Positions 24,101 to 36,900 of a DNA stretch of 64,000 nt are shown in pieces. The stretch is taken from assembly GCA_030268105.1 (NCBI GenBank), contig BSDZ01000086.1, forward strand, positions 3,860,501-3,924,500. The letters run 5' to 3'. The DNA is from Volvox africanus (taxonomy: Eukaryota; Chlorophyta; Chlorophyceae; Chlamydomonadales; Volvocaceae). The notes under the pieces are model-generated. The model did no database searches, had not been told where the DNA came from, and saw nothing but the letters and a program-made list of their open reading frames with translations. Each line of letters begins with the position of its first letter. Positions within the stretch are counted from its first letter, which is position 1. Both the position numbers and the translations under genes were made by a program.

Positions 24101-27100
24101 TTCTGCGTCCCGGGACCTCCGCCATCGCTGTGAGGCGCAACTAGCGGCCAGACATAGCGCGGAGAAGGTGCTGCGCTGCTGGGGAGGAGCAGGTGCGGGG
24201 AAGGAAGAGAGTGCTCGGTAACTACAGCATGAAGATTTTCACACGGATGCAGATCACTAGGGGATCACATTACGCAATAATCTGTTTCAGAACGTGCCGA
24301 TCAGGGGCAAAATTCTACACGAGCTCTCGCACTTGACCTCCACATAGCCTTGGCCCCTCCCTCACTTTGGCAACGCGCTCTCTGGGCCTCAACCTGCGCA
24401 GGTGTTCTGCGGCTAACCTCCTTGTTGACCTTGTTTGTGAGACTCTACAGCGAGATCCCTTGGTTAGGCTTATATAAGATGCCCAGTCCAATTGATCATC
24501 CATCTTCTTACAATCCCCTTCTCCGAACAGGCATGGGTACCCACCACACCGATACAAAGGCTGCAATTTCGTCTCTGTTGTCGGAGTATTTAGCGGCCCA
24601 CGACGTGGGCGAGGCGTCCAGGCGGCTGAGGGAGCTGGGGCTGCCCTTCTTTCACCATGAGCTCGTTAAGCAGGTATCTGGCGGTGGTTCACCGGATGGG
24701 CGGGTGCGTGTCATAAACCGCTGGGTGGGAAGTTTAACATCAGAAGTATTAGAGCAACTGCCACACCGTGATGGCCCAGTTGCCAGTGTGTCTTCCGTAA
24801 GCATTGTAAGTACCTATATATGTCTATATGGAACACGGTTTGCGGGGCTACATAGGGAGGGCTCAAGTGGCTTGCATGGCGGCCTGCCGGCTGGGAGGGC
24901 TGTTAAAAATTCAGCTCGTTAGTTCCTTTCCCTCTCCCTCCGCTTTACACGCTCGTGTCATCATGTATCTGGTTTTATTTCTTGTCGTTTTTTGCCTTCA
25001 CGACTGCTCCCTCCACACGCACACACTGCTGCCTACTTCCTTTTCCACAGGCGCTGCTGGCAGCAATTGACAATCCCACAAACATGGAGCCCGTGGTGGC
25101 GCTGCTAACAAGGTGTGGGCACGGGGAGGGGGTAATTAGTGAAGGGCCGGAGCCCAGCGGCGGCATGGAACAAGGCGCAAGCGGTTAATGAATTGGGAAG
25201 AAAAATATTTGTTTCCCGGGCCGCTTGATGCTGATGGCCTGGGGCCCCAGGGGTTGATTCCTTATGGTTAGCGCATCTGCACGCGATGCTCCCATCTGGC
25301 TTTCCTCCTTGCATCCTTATTTATCGTGTATATATCATCCCCCCGTGCCCCTGTCCGCTCAATGCCCACCACCTTTCCTATCCAGGCTGTCCTCCTCGGG
25401 AGAAGTGTCCTGCAGCCAGCTGGCCAAAGGTCTGAGACGGGTGGCAGACAACCTGGCGGACGCGGTACTAGACAACCCGGCTGCTGGAGAGAGGTTTGCG
25501 CAGCTGGTCGCGGCGGCGAGGTAGATGGGAATCTATGGTAGGGGGTGACTACTGGGGCTGGAAGTTCGGCATGGACATATGTCAGGAAAGCGCAAGGAGG
25601 AAGCGGTCCAACCATATGTGGTCTCGTATTCCTTACACTAGCTTGGTGACGTAGTGTGGGATATAAAAGAGGCGTGCTGTAAAGACGTAAAGAGACGTGT
25701 CAGCGATGAGGTGGACTTTTGAGGCTGCTTACCGAGGTCCTAGCTTATCGTGCATGAGTGGGATGTGCGCGGATACATTCAATGCCGGGGATCCCTTGGA
25801 CACGGAGACGGACGCTTACCTTGGTAGGTCTAGTGGCATTATCTGATACATGGCCCGCGGGCCTCCTCCCCTAACTGGTTTTTTTCCTCAGGGCAGCCAA
25901 TGTTTTTGATGATCTGCAGCCTGAAGATGTGGGTCCTAACGCCGCCGCCGCTCTGTTTGGCACCACCATTGCCGGCGTGGCGCTGAATGGCGCCTCACCG
26001 TCTGCCAGTAACGGTGGTGCCACAACTGCCGCTACCTCTAACGGCGGCGCATCGGTTGGCAGTTTGGTTGTTGCAATGCCACCGGGTGTGGCGGCCTTCA
26101 AAGCGGCATCGCTGGCGGCGCTGCGAGAGTACTTTGACTCGCAGGACACTGGGGAGGTGGCGGCCAGGTGCGCGTGTTTTACATGGTTTGAACCCTCGTG
26201 TCGGCACTTTCTCCACTTTCTCTATAGCTTAATAATTGACGTCGAACTTGAAGGCCTCTGCCTCGCCTTTTCGGAACCCAAACCTTCACATGGCTTACCT
26301 CAACCATTTGCACCCTTGCCCCACCAAGCGCAGGCTGGTTGCTGTCGACGAGCCTGGCCTGCATCCGCTGTTTGTCAAGGCGGCGGTGTCTCTGGCTCTC
26401 GATCGGAAGGATCGGGAGAGGGAACTCGTGTCCAAGCTGCTAGTGGCGCTGGTACCTGAGGTGGGCGTGGACAGGAGTGTTGTGGTGTGGGATTGTGCAG
26501 AGGGCTGTGGGGGCGTATCATCTTTTTGATGAGAATCGGGCAGAAGCCGACTCCCTGAATGGGTGGATGTACATGGACGTACATCTTAGCTGCGTTTGAT
26601 ATGCAAGGACAGGGGATTACTAGCCAGGTGGCGCACACACTGAAGTCCAACACCGCCCCTCCCACCGCCCCACCGCCCCTCTTTGGGCTCCTCGTCCAGG
26701 TGATCTCCCGTGAGGCCTTGGCGGGGGGCTTCACTCGCCTGCTGGCCGCCGTCGACGACCTGGTACTTGACGTACCGGATGCCGTACACATCATGAGCCT
26801 GTTCCTGGGACGTGTGGTGGTGGACGAGCTGTTGCCACCTGCTTTCCTGACCCAGGTATGTATGGGCGTTAAAATTGACCGTCGTATTTGTTTGTGCTTG
26901 GGGAGGAGGGGTTTCTTCGGATCGTGTCCCTAGATGTTAAAGGGGACGGCACTGCCTTCATGGATACATTTTTAGTTTTGCTTCCTCTGTGGCAAAGTGG
27001 GACTCGTCGTCTAGTGCATTGGGAAAGCGATGGGTGATCGTCAGAAATAACCTTAATGCCCGCCGCTAGCGCAACCCTGAGGTTCGCAAGGCATCTCTCT

Positions 27101-29058
27101 ACTTGCTGCTGCTTTTCTTGCGTCTTGTGCTGCGAGTCCTTTGTTTCCAGTTCCTGCTCCCCCTCACTTGGCCGCACACCTTTTAACGTTCTAGGGCTGT
27201 GTTCCGTTATCGATGTGTTTCCTCCTATCAATCTGCCTTTTTGAACATCCCCCGTTTCCGTAATCCTTGTGCCTCCGTTTCGAGCGGGCTTTCGACTTGC
27301 TTCTTCTACCTTCCTCCCTCTCAAGGTGCTCCCTTCCCTGAATGCTGAGGGTCTGGGCGTGGCGGTGGTTCGCTCCGCGGGTATCATGCTTGCTGCGCGC
27401 CATGGCATTGAGCGTCTGGTCAACTGCTGGCACGGGGGCGCTCTGGAGCTGGAGGGGGTTCGGGGGGCTATCAGGACGGCAATACAGGTGAACGACAGGA
27501 GAAGGCGGTGGAAACATTATTTTGAGCATATGGCGATGACAGAGCGGAGAAGTGGGAGAGCTTGGTGTGCAGGGCGTGGCGGGGCGCGGTATAATTGGTT
27601 GTCGGGGTATGGCACTTGCAGCGAACGTTGTGTACGTGGGTGAGATAGCCATAAGGACAGCCGATTTGTTCTGCGTAGCGCGTGCCCACTGTATAACAGC
27701 CTCTTTGGAGTGCCATCCTACCGAAATCACTGAACTCTGGTCTTACGGCCCACGGCGAGACCCATTGGTCGCCCATCTCTTGCACTCATCCCTATGAGCA
27801 ACTTCCATGCAGGAGTATGGTACCAGCGGCGACGTCGCGGAAGTGGCCCGCTGCCTCCGAGAGCTGGATATGGCTCCGTACTTGCATGAAGCAGTGGTGG
27901 CGGCCGGTGCGTTAACGTGAACGTGGGATCCGGGTTAATATATTGAGGGGGACCCGTGCTTTGGCAGTGGGTATCTCATCTTGTGCGTCCATTAAAAGTT
28001 TTGGATAATGGAGTCGTGGCGGTGTATTGCTCTGCATTAAGCCATTTCTGAGTAGGGATGGAGCGATGCCACCTATGACGAGGCGTTTGGCGCCGGGCCA
28101 AGCGGTCGTTACGTACGCGCTGGCGCGTTGGATGGCCTGTCTGGGTACAGCAGCTGGCTTGCAGTGTTGGTTTGTGTCCAAATGCTGGATCAAGTTGGTG
28201 CACGTTACCCATTGCATGGTGAAGGCCTTCAGGATGCGCCCTGCAGAAATCTGCACTGCGTCTTAGCCCTTAGCAACCTCCAGGACCATTCCCAACTGCT
28301 CAAACTACTCCCTTACCCCTTGGTGCATATACCCATCACACGCAGTTGAGCTAGCGTTTAGCCGTTATAACGGCGCGGCCATTAAATCGTCGGCTGTTGG
28401 TTCCGGCCACTCTCCGGAATTGAATGGCAATTTGCAGCATCAGGCTGCACCTTCCTCGGAGGGCAGTGTGGAGGCAGCAGCGTCCCCGGTGGTGCAGCTG
28501 TTGGCAGCCCTGGCGGGCCAGGGGGTGCTGTCCTCCACGCAGTTGTTGGTCGGCATTGAGAGGGTGCGGGCCGCGCTAAGCGAAGAGGTGCGTGGGTACC
28601 ATGATGGAGCCGGGGCGGGGTGAGTTAGGACTTGCATGGATGGCGCAGTAAAATATGCGACACCATCCAGCATGGCAGCCCTGCGGTTACATGTAATTGC
28701 CACAAAATCTTAGTCTTTGCCCACGGGCCCATGGAACTGCAAGTGCTGTACACCCCTGCATATTCTAGGGTCAATCCCATCAGACGTGGAAATCGAGTTT
28801 TGATGGTCAAGATTGATAAGCTGTTATAGATGAAACTACATCGATTTTCAGTCACGCATGCTCACTCTTTCTTGGTGTTGCTTTGCATGGCATGCTACTT
28901 CCTGTCTGGAATGTCCCCCTGTTATCTTATGGCGTGCGCGTACACACATCTTTTGCGGTGGCCTGCTCCATCAGGTAATGGACTACGGTCCGTCATCGCG
29001 GCATGTGCTGGACTGGATCACGGAGAGGGCCCAGCATGAGGGCTGGCTGGCAGCGTGA
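21172..29058 (+). CDS. Protein with four MA3 domains, PDCD4/MRF-like translation regulator
   Basis: Seventeen exons keep phase throughout: 21172-21274, 21487-21558, 22369-22458, 22586-22707, 23147-23332, 23522-23686, 24093-24192, 24531-24673, 25051-25112, 25386-25520, 25892-26167, 26334-26460, 26700-26855, 27326-27487, 27813-27906, 28346-28587 and 28975-29058 (772 residues). After a charged N-terminus with KGGGGGKYTWG and DPNYDSEEDE come four MA3 repeats at about 127-245, 288-395, 455-580 and 623-765. Repeats one and three share LALDRKDRERE-type and LVLDVPDA motifs. A Ser/Ala/Gly-rich linker (about 409-450) precedes the third. MA3 domains bind eIF4A and restrain or tune translation initiation. 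Four tandem copies are typical of plant MRF/ECIP proteins, which are TOR-S6K targets. Function here is inferred from architecture. The start follows the first ATG of a phase-consistent exon. Confidence 0.9.
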
Positions 29059-31423
29059 TGGGGTGCTGCAAAGGGCCGGGCAGCCAGGTAGCGCGTGGAG
29101 GATTAGGTGATTGGAACGTAGCCATTCCCAGGGAGGCAAAATGCAGCAGAGCCGACGACTGGCCGAAAGATGGCCGAAATCTATACAGCCTACCAGCTTG
29201 GAATTTGCGTTGATGATAGACGTGTGCAGGTTGGCCGCTTCTGTTCGACGCCTCTGCTAGCAAGGCAGGATTGGGCACCACCTCCCTTTCCCTCGTCTCC
29301 CCTCTTTGACCTCCTGTCTTCACGTTCCGGGAGAATTATCGCCATGGACTCTATACTGGGTATAACGGGTAAAGAAGGACTTTTGGGACGGTTATTGCGC
29401 ACGGGGACGGGGTTGTGAGGCAGCGGTGCCCAGAATGTGTAGTCAATGATCCTTTGCTTCAACCCTAGCGCGCTGGAGCGGCGTTTCTTGGGAGTAACCT
29501 TTTCCCTAGGCAGCCCCGGCAACAGCGGAGGGGCGGCTAGGAAGTATACGTCGCCGAGGAAGAGGACATCCCACAACAGCAGTTGAGCAATGGATTCATA
29601 TGGCATGAATTATTCGTTTTTAGTGGTTACGGCCTTAGCACTAGGGGGTTTGCGACGCCGTTATGATGATGTGATGGCACACAAGGGCATGACATCCCTT
29701 TTTTCCTGCGCAGTAGAAAGCTTGAGCTGCGCAACAGGTGGAGTCCTTGTCAAGTTCGCAACCTTCCATTTGGCTGTTTTTCCTGTCTGCCACCCGGGCA
29801 GTCTGTTCTGCGCGCCGATGGGGGGCCTGTTCGTCTGTCTGTTTTTCGGCTTCTGTTGCCCTAACGAGGCCATGACACGTCTTGTTACTTGATATTACTG
29901 TCCCAGGGCCAAGGATGCGGTCGGCTTTGGGATCCGGGATTGCTGCCACCTGCCAACGTAACTAGAATGCAACTAGGACGTAAGGTGGGAGTTGTCGCGA
30001 GGCAGTTGCACCGTACTGGCGCGTGTCCGCAGCACCCGGACGTTACAAGCTGCCTAACAGCGGCCTTGTCAGCCCTAAGCTAGTGTACTACAGAACGATA
30101 ATTACGGACTCCTTCATGTGTGACGCATAATTAAAGCTGCGGCTGCAGATGGCATGTGTGCGAGGTCCCCCCATACCTAGCTGCGGCTCAGCACCTTGCA
30201 TGTGCTTTGGGCCTGGGCATCCACCTGAGCTCCACTTGACGTCTCCGTACGTGCCATAGCATGGCCGTCCGTACCAGGAAAGGCCATCTTGTCCTTTACC
30301 GCTGATACGATGAGGGAACGCTTAATTTGTTTGCTTTCCGCAACGCAGTGCCTACATTGTTGGCGACGAATTGCATGTAACAATAAGTATGCGCGGCGAG
30401 GGAGTTGTTAAAGGTGTCTGCCATACATATATATTCAGATGGCTGCGTGCACGCGTGAAGTGAGATGAGAAGCCGAAAACCAAGTATGATCACGGCAGAG
30501 CACCCCGCAATGGCAAAAGGACCCTCCCGGACCCAACTTGGATTACGGCTGTGTCTGCTGTTCCTATCCACGTGCCTGCCATATTGGAGTGAGGTTCTTT
30601 ATTTACCTGAGAAATTTATGCAGTGATTATGGAACACCATACATCCATGCCAATAAGCTCATGCCAGCCTTCCAAAGGTTGGTGCCACCCAACCCTGTGC
30701 GCATTATTGATGCTATGTCCTGCCATGCGGATAACTATTACAAGTCGAGGCATTACAAGCTTATACGTGCGGTCGATCAAGTGCATCAGACTTGGGTACG
30801 AACCCCCGTTCTATGCCACATGGAGATGTGGTCCCTGATAGGCTCGTCACCACAGGCTCGTCAACACGATGTTGCAACTTTTGCGGGTTACATTCAAAGT
30901 CCTGCAGCAGTGTAGTTGCGTCCGGGAGAACCTGAGGGATTATATGGCAAGTCGTGGCTCATTGGTAGGACACCTTGCTTCGTTCTTTGTTAGCACGGCC
31001 TTAATGCGTTGCACCGTAGCCAAGGTTGACAAGCCATAAACTTATTGATGCAGTAATGCCCGAATGTAGCAAGTAGTGTATGCCGTACATGTTATGTGCA
31101 TCCTACACTGCATCCATCACACAAAAGCACGCAGCTAATAAAGCGCCCGAAGCCCGGGCAGGTTCTCGTGAGATGTTCACCCAAATACACGTCGCCCATC
31201 CAACAGGTAATGGGCATGAATGCATACAAGTGGAGTCAAGGTAGAACTTATCGTGCGGTGCGACTAATGTCGGCCCCAAAAGGTCGAAATTTATTGGGGT
31301 GATTGCATGAGGGCGTCCCTCTGGCAGCAGCAGAGAGAAACAGCGTTTCTCCGCCCAGGTTAACGGTCCGTGGTAGTGGGCCTCTGTTGAGGAACATCAC
31401 TGCCGTGTAACACCGAGAAAGGT
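29059..31423. other. Convergent intergenic stretch with no supported gene
   Basis: This 2.4-kb gap lies between the 3' ends of the MA3 gene and the glycosyltransferase. The longest open frame on the plus strand (30538-30915) resembles no family I know and has no phased neighbours. A short coding-like tail ending in a stop near 29585 on plus could be chance. The 3' UTRs of both flanking genes must lie here. Confidence 0.4.
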
Positions 31424-33928
31424 CTACAATCTGTTATGTTTGCTAAGAAACTCGTTTGGTATACGCGGATCCTTCGTGTGCTCGTAAGTGAAGTTGAATT
31501 GCAAGAACTGGTCCTTGCGCACGAACATTTGCCATATCATGGCAATCACCGCCTGATCGATCCAGCGCTCCCTGACGGTGCTTCCACTCGCGATTGCCAG
31601 TTGCACAAAGTGGTTCACCTGAGAGGAAGCCAGCAGCAAATAAAGTTAACACGGATATTTTCGGGGCTATAATCCCGGGCAGCAGTCCAGTTGCCATCCA
31701 CTGTCGCTATGTGTCCTTACTGATGCACGTGGCAGTGCAAGTGCAAGTGCGCACGGCGGCCGGCAGGAGTGTGGTACGTGCAGCAGAGAAAGACGGGCGA
31801 TAACACGAAAACCCTCCTGGGGTTAAACATCAGGACCTGGCTGATACGCCCATATCTGGGCTGCGCCAACTCTGTTTCAGCCGCGCGTCAAAAAGTTAGC
31901 CAGAATCGGGTCATACACATCGGGTGATAATGAGAGTTGCCCGCCGTGCGTCAATCGGGCCCTATGTATGGCTGTGAAATGAACTACCTTGCATAGATAG
32001 ATAAATAGATAGGTGAATGTGAATGTTTCGGTGGCTTCATTCGGCGTATTCGAAGTGCTGGTTTATGGATTGAATCGGGCAGATTCTATGCATGCATAGG
32101 TTTCGGCAGATAGATCTCGCGCTTGTGTTTGCTTACCTCAGGTTGAAACCACCAGTTTAGGCTCCACATAACGCAGTTGCCGTACAGGATGGTCATGTCC
32201 CAACCGCCCTCACTGGGCAATTTCAGCTCTTCCAGCGCATGTACCTCTTCGGGTGAAAGTTCATCCAGCATTTGCTGCACCCGTCAGCAGAAGGCAAGCA
32301 AGATCGGGGAGCGATTGGGAAGGGACGAGAGGGTCTCATTGTTAGTGATTGTATACAGGAATGCATTATTTAGAGGAAATCCCCTGCCTTTCTATCAAAA
32401 GCCTGGGTAGCAGGGGAGGTGGAGGAGTCGGGGTTTCCTTGTTTCTTGGGTGGTAGAGGTTGCTCTCTTGCCTTCTTACCATCTCCGTCTGGGCGCTGGT
32501 GGGGTTGGCTTAGGCTCTGCACCTTCGAGTAGTCAGGCTTGAGGCTCGTGAGGTTTGTGTGCCCTTGCTGGCTCGAGCGAGGAGAGGTGCGCACGGCAGA
32601 ACGAACAGACTAAGCAGTGTGTTCCACCCCTGCGCTGTGGTTCATCCCGGTCAGGGCCCCCGGTGCTTGTCCTTTCAGGACAAGTCGCCCACAGTGTAAC
32701 ATCTAATATATACAGCTATCCCGCGCATCGATTACTAACCAATTCGTGCAAGCTACAATACGTGGAGCCTACATATACATGTCGTCTTCATCTGTGTGCA
32801 TCACATACGTATTGCCAGGCATATCACCCGCAGCATGGTCCTGTAGGTCCTGTACGTGTGGCAAATCGCCAACACCCCGAAAACGGTGGACAATTTCCTC
32901 GCATCTATCTGTCCGCATCCGTGCCGACACCTACTCCCATAAAATATACTCACACTACATGTATATATGCAGAGTCTTACCTGGACCATTTGCTAAGATG
33001 GTGTCCGTCTAAGCCTTAAACCCTTCCTCCCAAACCCTAAATCATGTCCCTTGCTTGCGGCGCCCACCTTGTCACTGAACTGGGAGTACAGACCGGTCAG
33101 GTTGGGCGGGTTACAGTGCTCGAAGAGTGTGGCGGGCACGAGCTTGTGGGTGACGAGGTAGTACCTCGCAAGCTCGGGAAGGCCCCACGTGACGTACGGG
33201 TGGTCCGTCATGATGTTGCGAGCCGCCATCAAATAGCCGTGCCGGTCGAAGGCCTCCACTAAATTGAAGCCCACTGGGCTCAAGATGAAGGAGTCGTCGT
33301 CAATCTGCAACATATACCTGGACGTGCAACAACCCGGGGTGTCCACACGCAGCGGCGAAACGAATCGAGATGAAGCCCTCGTTACCGCCGCCTGCAGCGG
33401 ATACCAGAATATCAGCCCCACAAAGTAACGAGACTTATGTATGCATCATGCATCATGCCCGCTGCTATGCTGCCCAGCTCATGCGGAAAGCTTCCAGATC
33501 TATCTGGAAATGGCTGAAGTATTTGCTCAAATAAACAAAACTACTTGGCCGGTGCTGACTTGACAACCTGGCCTTACAACAACACGGTGGCGACGGTACT
33601 GCTCGCTGGTGGTTGCCCAATACATATGCTGCAGCAGCGAGGCATGTTACCGTGCGTTCTCTCAGATGGCTTGCTCCAGACGAAACACGCTCCTTGATTG
33701 CATGACCTATTCGCCCACTTACCTATGACCCATGTCTCTTGCGAAGGCTGGCATGTAGGATAGTCGCCAATTGCCCATAATTCTATAGTCGCTTGAATAC
33801 CACCGTTTGCCGTGCCAGGACCGCTCTTCTCGTGAGGAGGGATGCATCTGCCAGCTATCATTTGTTATGGGTACTACCAGGACGTTTGGCAGCAGCCATT
33901 TCCCGAGTTCCAGCTTCATGGTTTCGAC
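31424..33928 (-). CDS. GT15/KRE2-like glycosyltransferase, C-terminal part (N-terminus not located)
   Basis: Four phase-consistent exons were found: 33928-33723, 33317-33068, 32274-32137 and 31618-31424 (263 codons including the stop). The second carries RYMLQIDDDSFI, a DxD-type metal and nucleotide-sugar binding motif, followed by ARNIMTDHPYVTWGL. The third has WDMTILYGNCVMWSL and the fourth VNHFVQLAIASGS, then RERWIDQAV. This order and spacing recall fungal KRE2/MNT1 alpha-1,2-mannosyltransferases and their algal relatives, which extend glycans in the Golgi. The metal-binding motif differs from the YWRVEPD of the yeast enzymes, so family assignment is moderate. The first listed exon begins in phase 0 after an AG acceptor, so one or more upstream exons with the membrane anchor must exist between 33929 and about 36000. 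The intron at 32275-33067 could hide another exon. Confidence 0.6.
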
Positions 33929-36900
33929 CTAGCATTGTTGGGGAGAACATGTCAGTAATTAGGAAAAGGATAGATAGGATGGGCAAGATACACGTGCGTG
34001 CCGTACGGTTCCAATTCGTAGTTACATAACGGTCATCAATGTTGCGGCGTGGAAAAATTGCTCGTTAGCCGTTCCAAAGGTTTATATGTGGGGCTAGCTG
34101 GCACTCCCAGCCAGTCATGCGTCCCGAATAGCTCGGGAGGGAGATCCAGGGAGGTCACGAAGCGGAATGTTCAGGGACCAGGGACCAGGGACAAAGTCAC
34201 TGAAAGCGGCTCTGACCTCTCTTAAAGACACACGCACGAGCCGGGTTGTATAATTGCGCCGGGTTGCATAATTGCGTGGTTCAGCAGTTTTTAACAGTCG
34301 CGGTTACATGTGAGGCTGCGTGGCATCCCCCCCTAGCCATGAGCCTTGTTCGGGAGCTTCCATCACTGACTGCACCTTTACATCCCCTATTAACACACGA
34401 CCTCCACCCTGTAAGGACATTTTTGGGTTGTTGACCTGATAAAATGCCTTCCACCTGACGCAACGTAAATTAACGCCTATGTACCTGTACATAATGGATG
34501 CCGTAATATCCACACGACAATGTGAAGGGCAATCCCCAAGATATCCCATGCTCCCCGCGCACACGAGCTCCTCTATCGTGATACATCATCAGCCAGCCCC
34601 AGATTTACGCACCTGGTGCGGTTGTGTGAAGACGTATACAATTGTGGGCGTAGTGGGGAATAGGTTTTCCGAACATAACCCAATCGATGCCCGCAAAAAA
34701 TTCATACGACCTTCAGTACCAGAAAAGCTGAAACGGTTTAATTAACTTGTTGTAAGAGATACCTTGACGGAAGCAAGGAACATGGATTGCGTACTATGTG
34801 ATGACAGGCGAGCACACCGCGAGAACACACACCTGAGTGAGGATTACTGAAAAGGTATATCATTGCTAATTTGTTAACATTATTACTAGATACTCCAAGC
34901 TGTGTTTGAGCTGCTATCGTTGCGGCATCCATTAACCCTTGACGAGGTCCTTCAGAGAGGTCGAGAGTCTGAGGCTGCTGTCCAGCATTGCAAACATTCA
35001 AGCTTTCAAAAAGTATATTAATTATTATGAATATTATAAAACGATACATTTATGTCACGACAGCAGTCTATTAAACCCCTATCGGGCACTGCTGGTGTCG
35101 ACAGCAAGCAGAGAAAGAGGGAACTTTCAAAAGTCAATCTATTTTATTAAATCAATTAAAATATGACAGCAGTTACATTTATCAGTCTAAATTAAAAATA
35201 ATGCTAAGCGATTCTGTTGCAGATGGTTACAGGTTTGTAATGGCCCGGTACGAGAGAGCCAGGAGGTTCATGGACAGGAATGCGCTATAGAGCAGCAACA
35301 GAAAGACACAGGAAAATATAAGTTTACACTTGAAGATTTATAAAATCTTCAAGGGCGGTATTACGAGAAGTTATACTGTTTAGTAGGAAAAACGTTTTAA
35401 GAACAATAAACTGTAACATCATTATAAAGATTGTACTAAGACCTATTAAGCACCACCTTTTGTCAAATAATTGGCACTCTGGGACCTTACAAATTGGCAC
35501 AGGTCAAGGAGTCGTCCTGGTGCACGGGCAACATGCTCTTCGCTCATGAGCACATGGAGAGGGAATGGCTGGGAGGTGCCTAAGTCGGCCATAGTTCACC
35601 CTTACCCCACTTTGTGTCTATGATCGCCGGAGAAAAAGCTGAATCTGTATATTAGAAAACCATTTTTCGGGTGGGGCCCCGGCGCGAAGTACCACAGGTT
35701 GCCCTGCCCTGTAGAATTGCTCATGTGTATGCGTGCGTTTGTGTGACTGTAATGACCAAACATAAATCTTCACCCACCTAAACAGCAATATATATTATAT
35801 TATATAAAACCCCATATAATATAATTTGCATATCTATATAATAATCTGCGCCGCTTATCTGCAAAAGTGTCAGAGTCAACAATTTGTGGCGCCCCACCAC
35901 GTCATGCACGCGCCACGCCCCACCACACGACGCAGCGCGCCATGCCACGCGCGCAAAGTATTGAGTTTTAGAGTCAAAATTTAGCATACCCAATTAATGC
36001 AGTTCATGCGCCCTGCACTCTGTCCACTATGTGTGTATGTCTGTATGTGCGGGTGTCTAAACTGCATCTGACCTAACGGTACAGATATCGGGGGCATGAT
36101 TCAGACGTGTTTGTATGGCTTTGCCGTACATTGCCATATGTGAACCCCAGATGCGAGACAAAAGAAGTGTGAGGGGAACCCCGGATGCAGGCCCTGGGAC
36201 AGTTTGGTGGTTTGGTTTGACCAGGTCAACACCGTCATTCCCTGTGCCCCCAGAAGTCCCCACATACACACTTCCCGGAGCCTTCCTCGTCCTGACTTGC
36301 ACAAACCCCTCTTCCATTAACCCATATTGGCTTCTCCAACATCAGTGATTTTCCCGGATGGTGGTTCAGTACCATCCATCAACATCCAATGCAATCTGCG
36401 TAACCAGTGGCGGCCTCATCTCTACTCCTGGCTGGCTCGCTAGTCAATGTAAACGGAGATTATCCTGTCCACAAGCTTCGGGGCCGCATATTATGTTTAA
36501 TAGAGAGAGACTGTTTGGTGTGCTCTCACGTGGAATCGATTTTGAGACTCCCATGGATTGCTATATTTTTTTCTACTTCATCCCTCCCCTTTAACATTAC
36601 ATGAGAAATACAATGTGCGTCATATCTATGTATATTACGCATATATCATTAACATTCATCCGTACATATAACATTTGAGTAAACGTATAATGTACAATGT
36701 CCATACCTGTCTATCTGTCTGTCTGTCTATCTACATACACATAAACATACTTGTTCCTGGTTTCATGGTTTACTCTGGCCCTCCATATTTTCATGCAGTG
36801 TTATGCGTCATGGCGCCGCCGTTGGTAGGTGCTGGTGGCGCTGCCATTTGTGTGAACCTTCTTCCCGATTGGACGCAGTGCGCTCGATCATGAACTGTGC

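Noticed and set aside
30538..30915. 125-residue open frame on plus between the MA3 and glycosyltransferase genes
   Set aside because: It has no domain signature and no phased exons on either side.
34040..34185. Minus-strand piece reading FRFVTSLDLPPELFG as a possible upstream exon of the glycosyltransferase
   Set aside because: It lacks a usable acceptor and donor in the right phase, so I did not add it to the gene.
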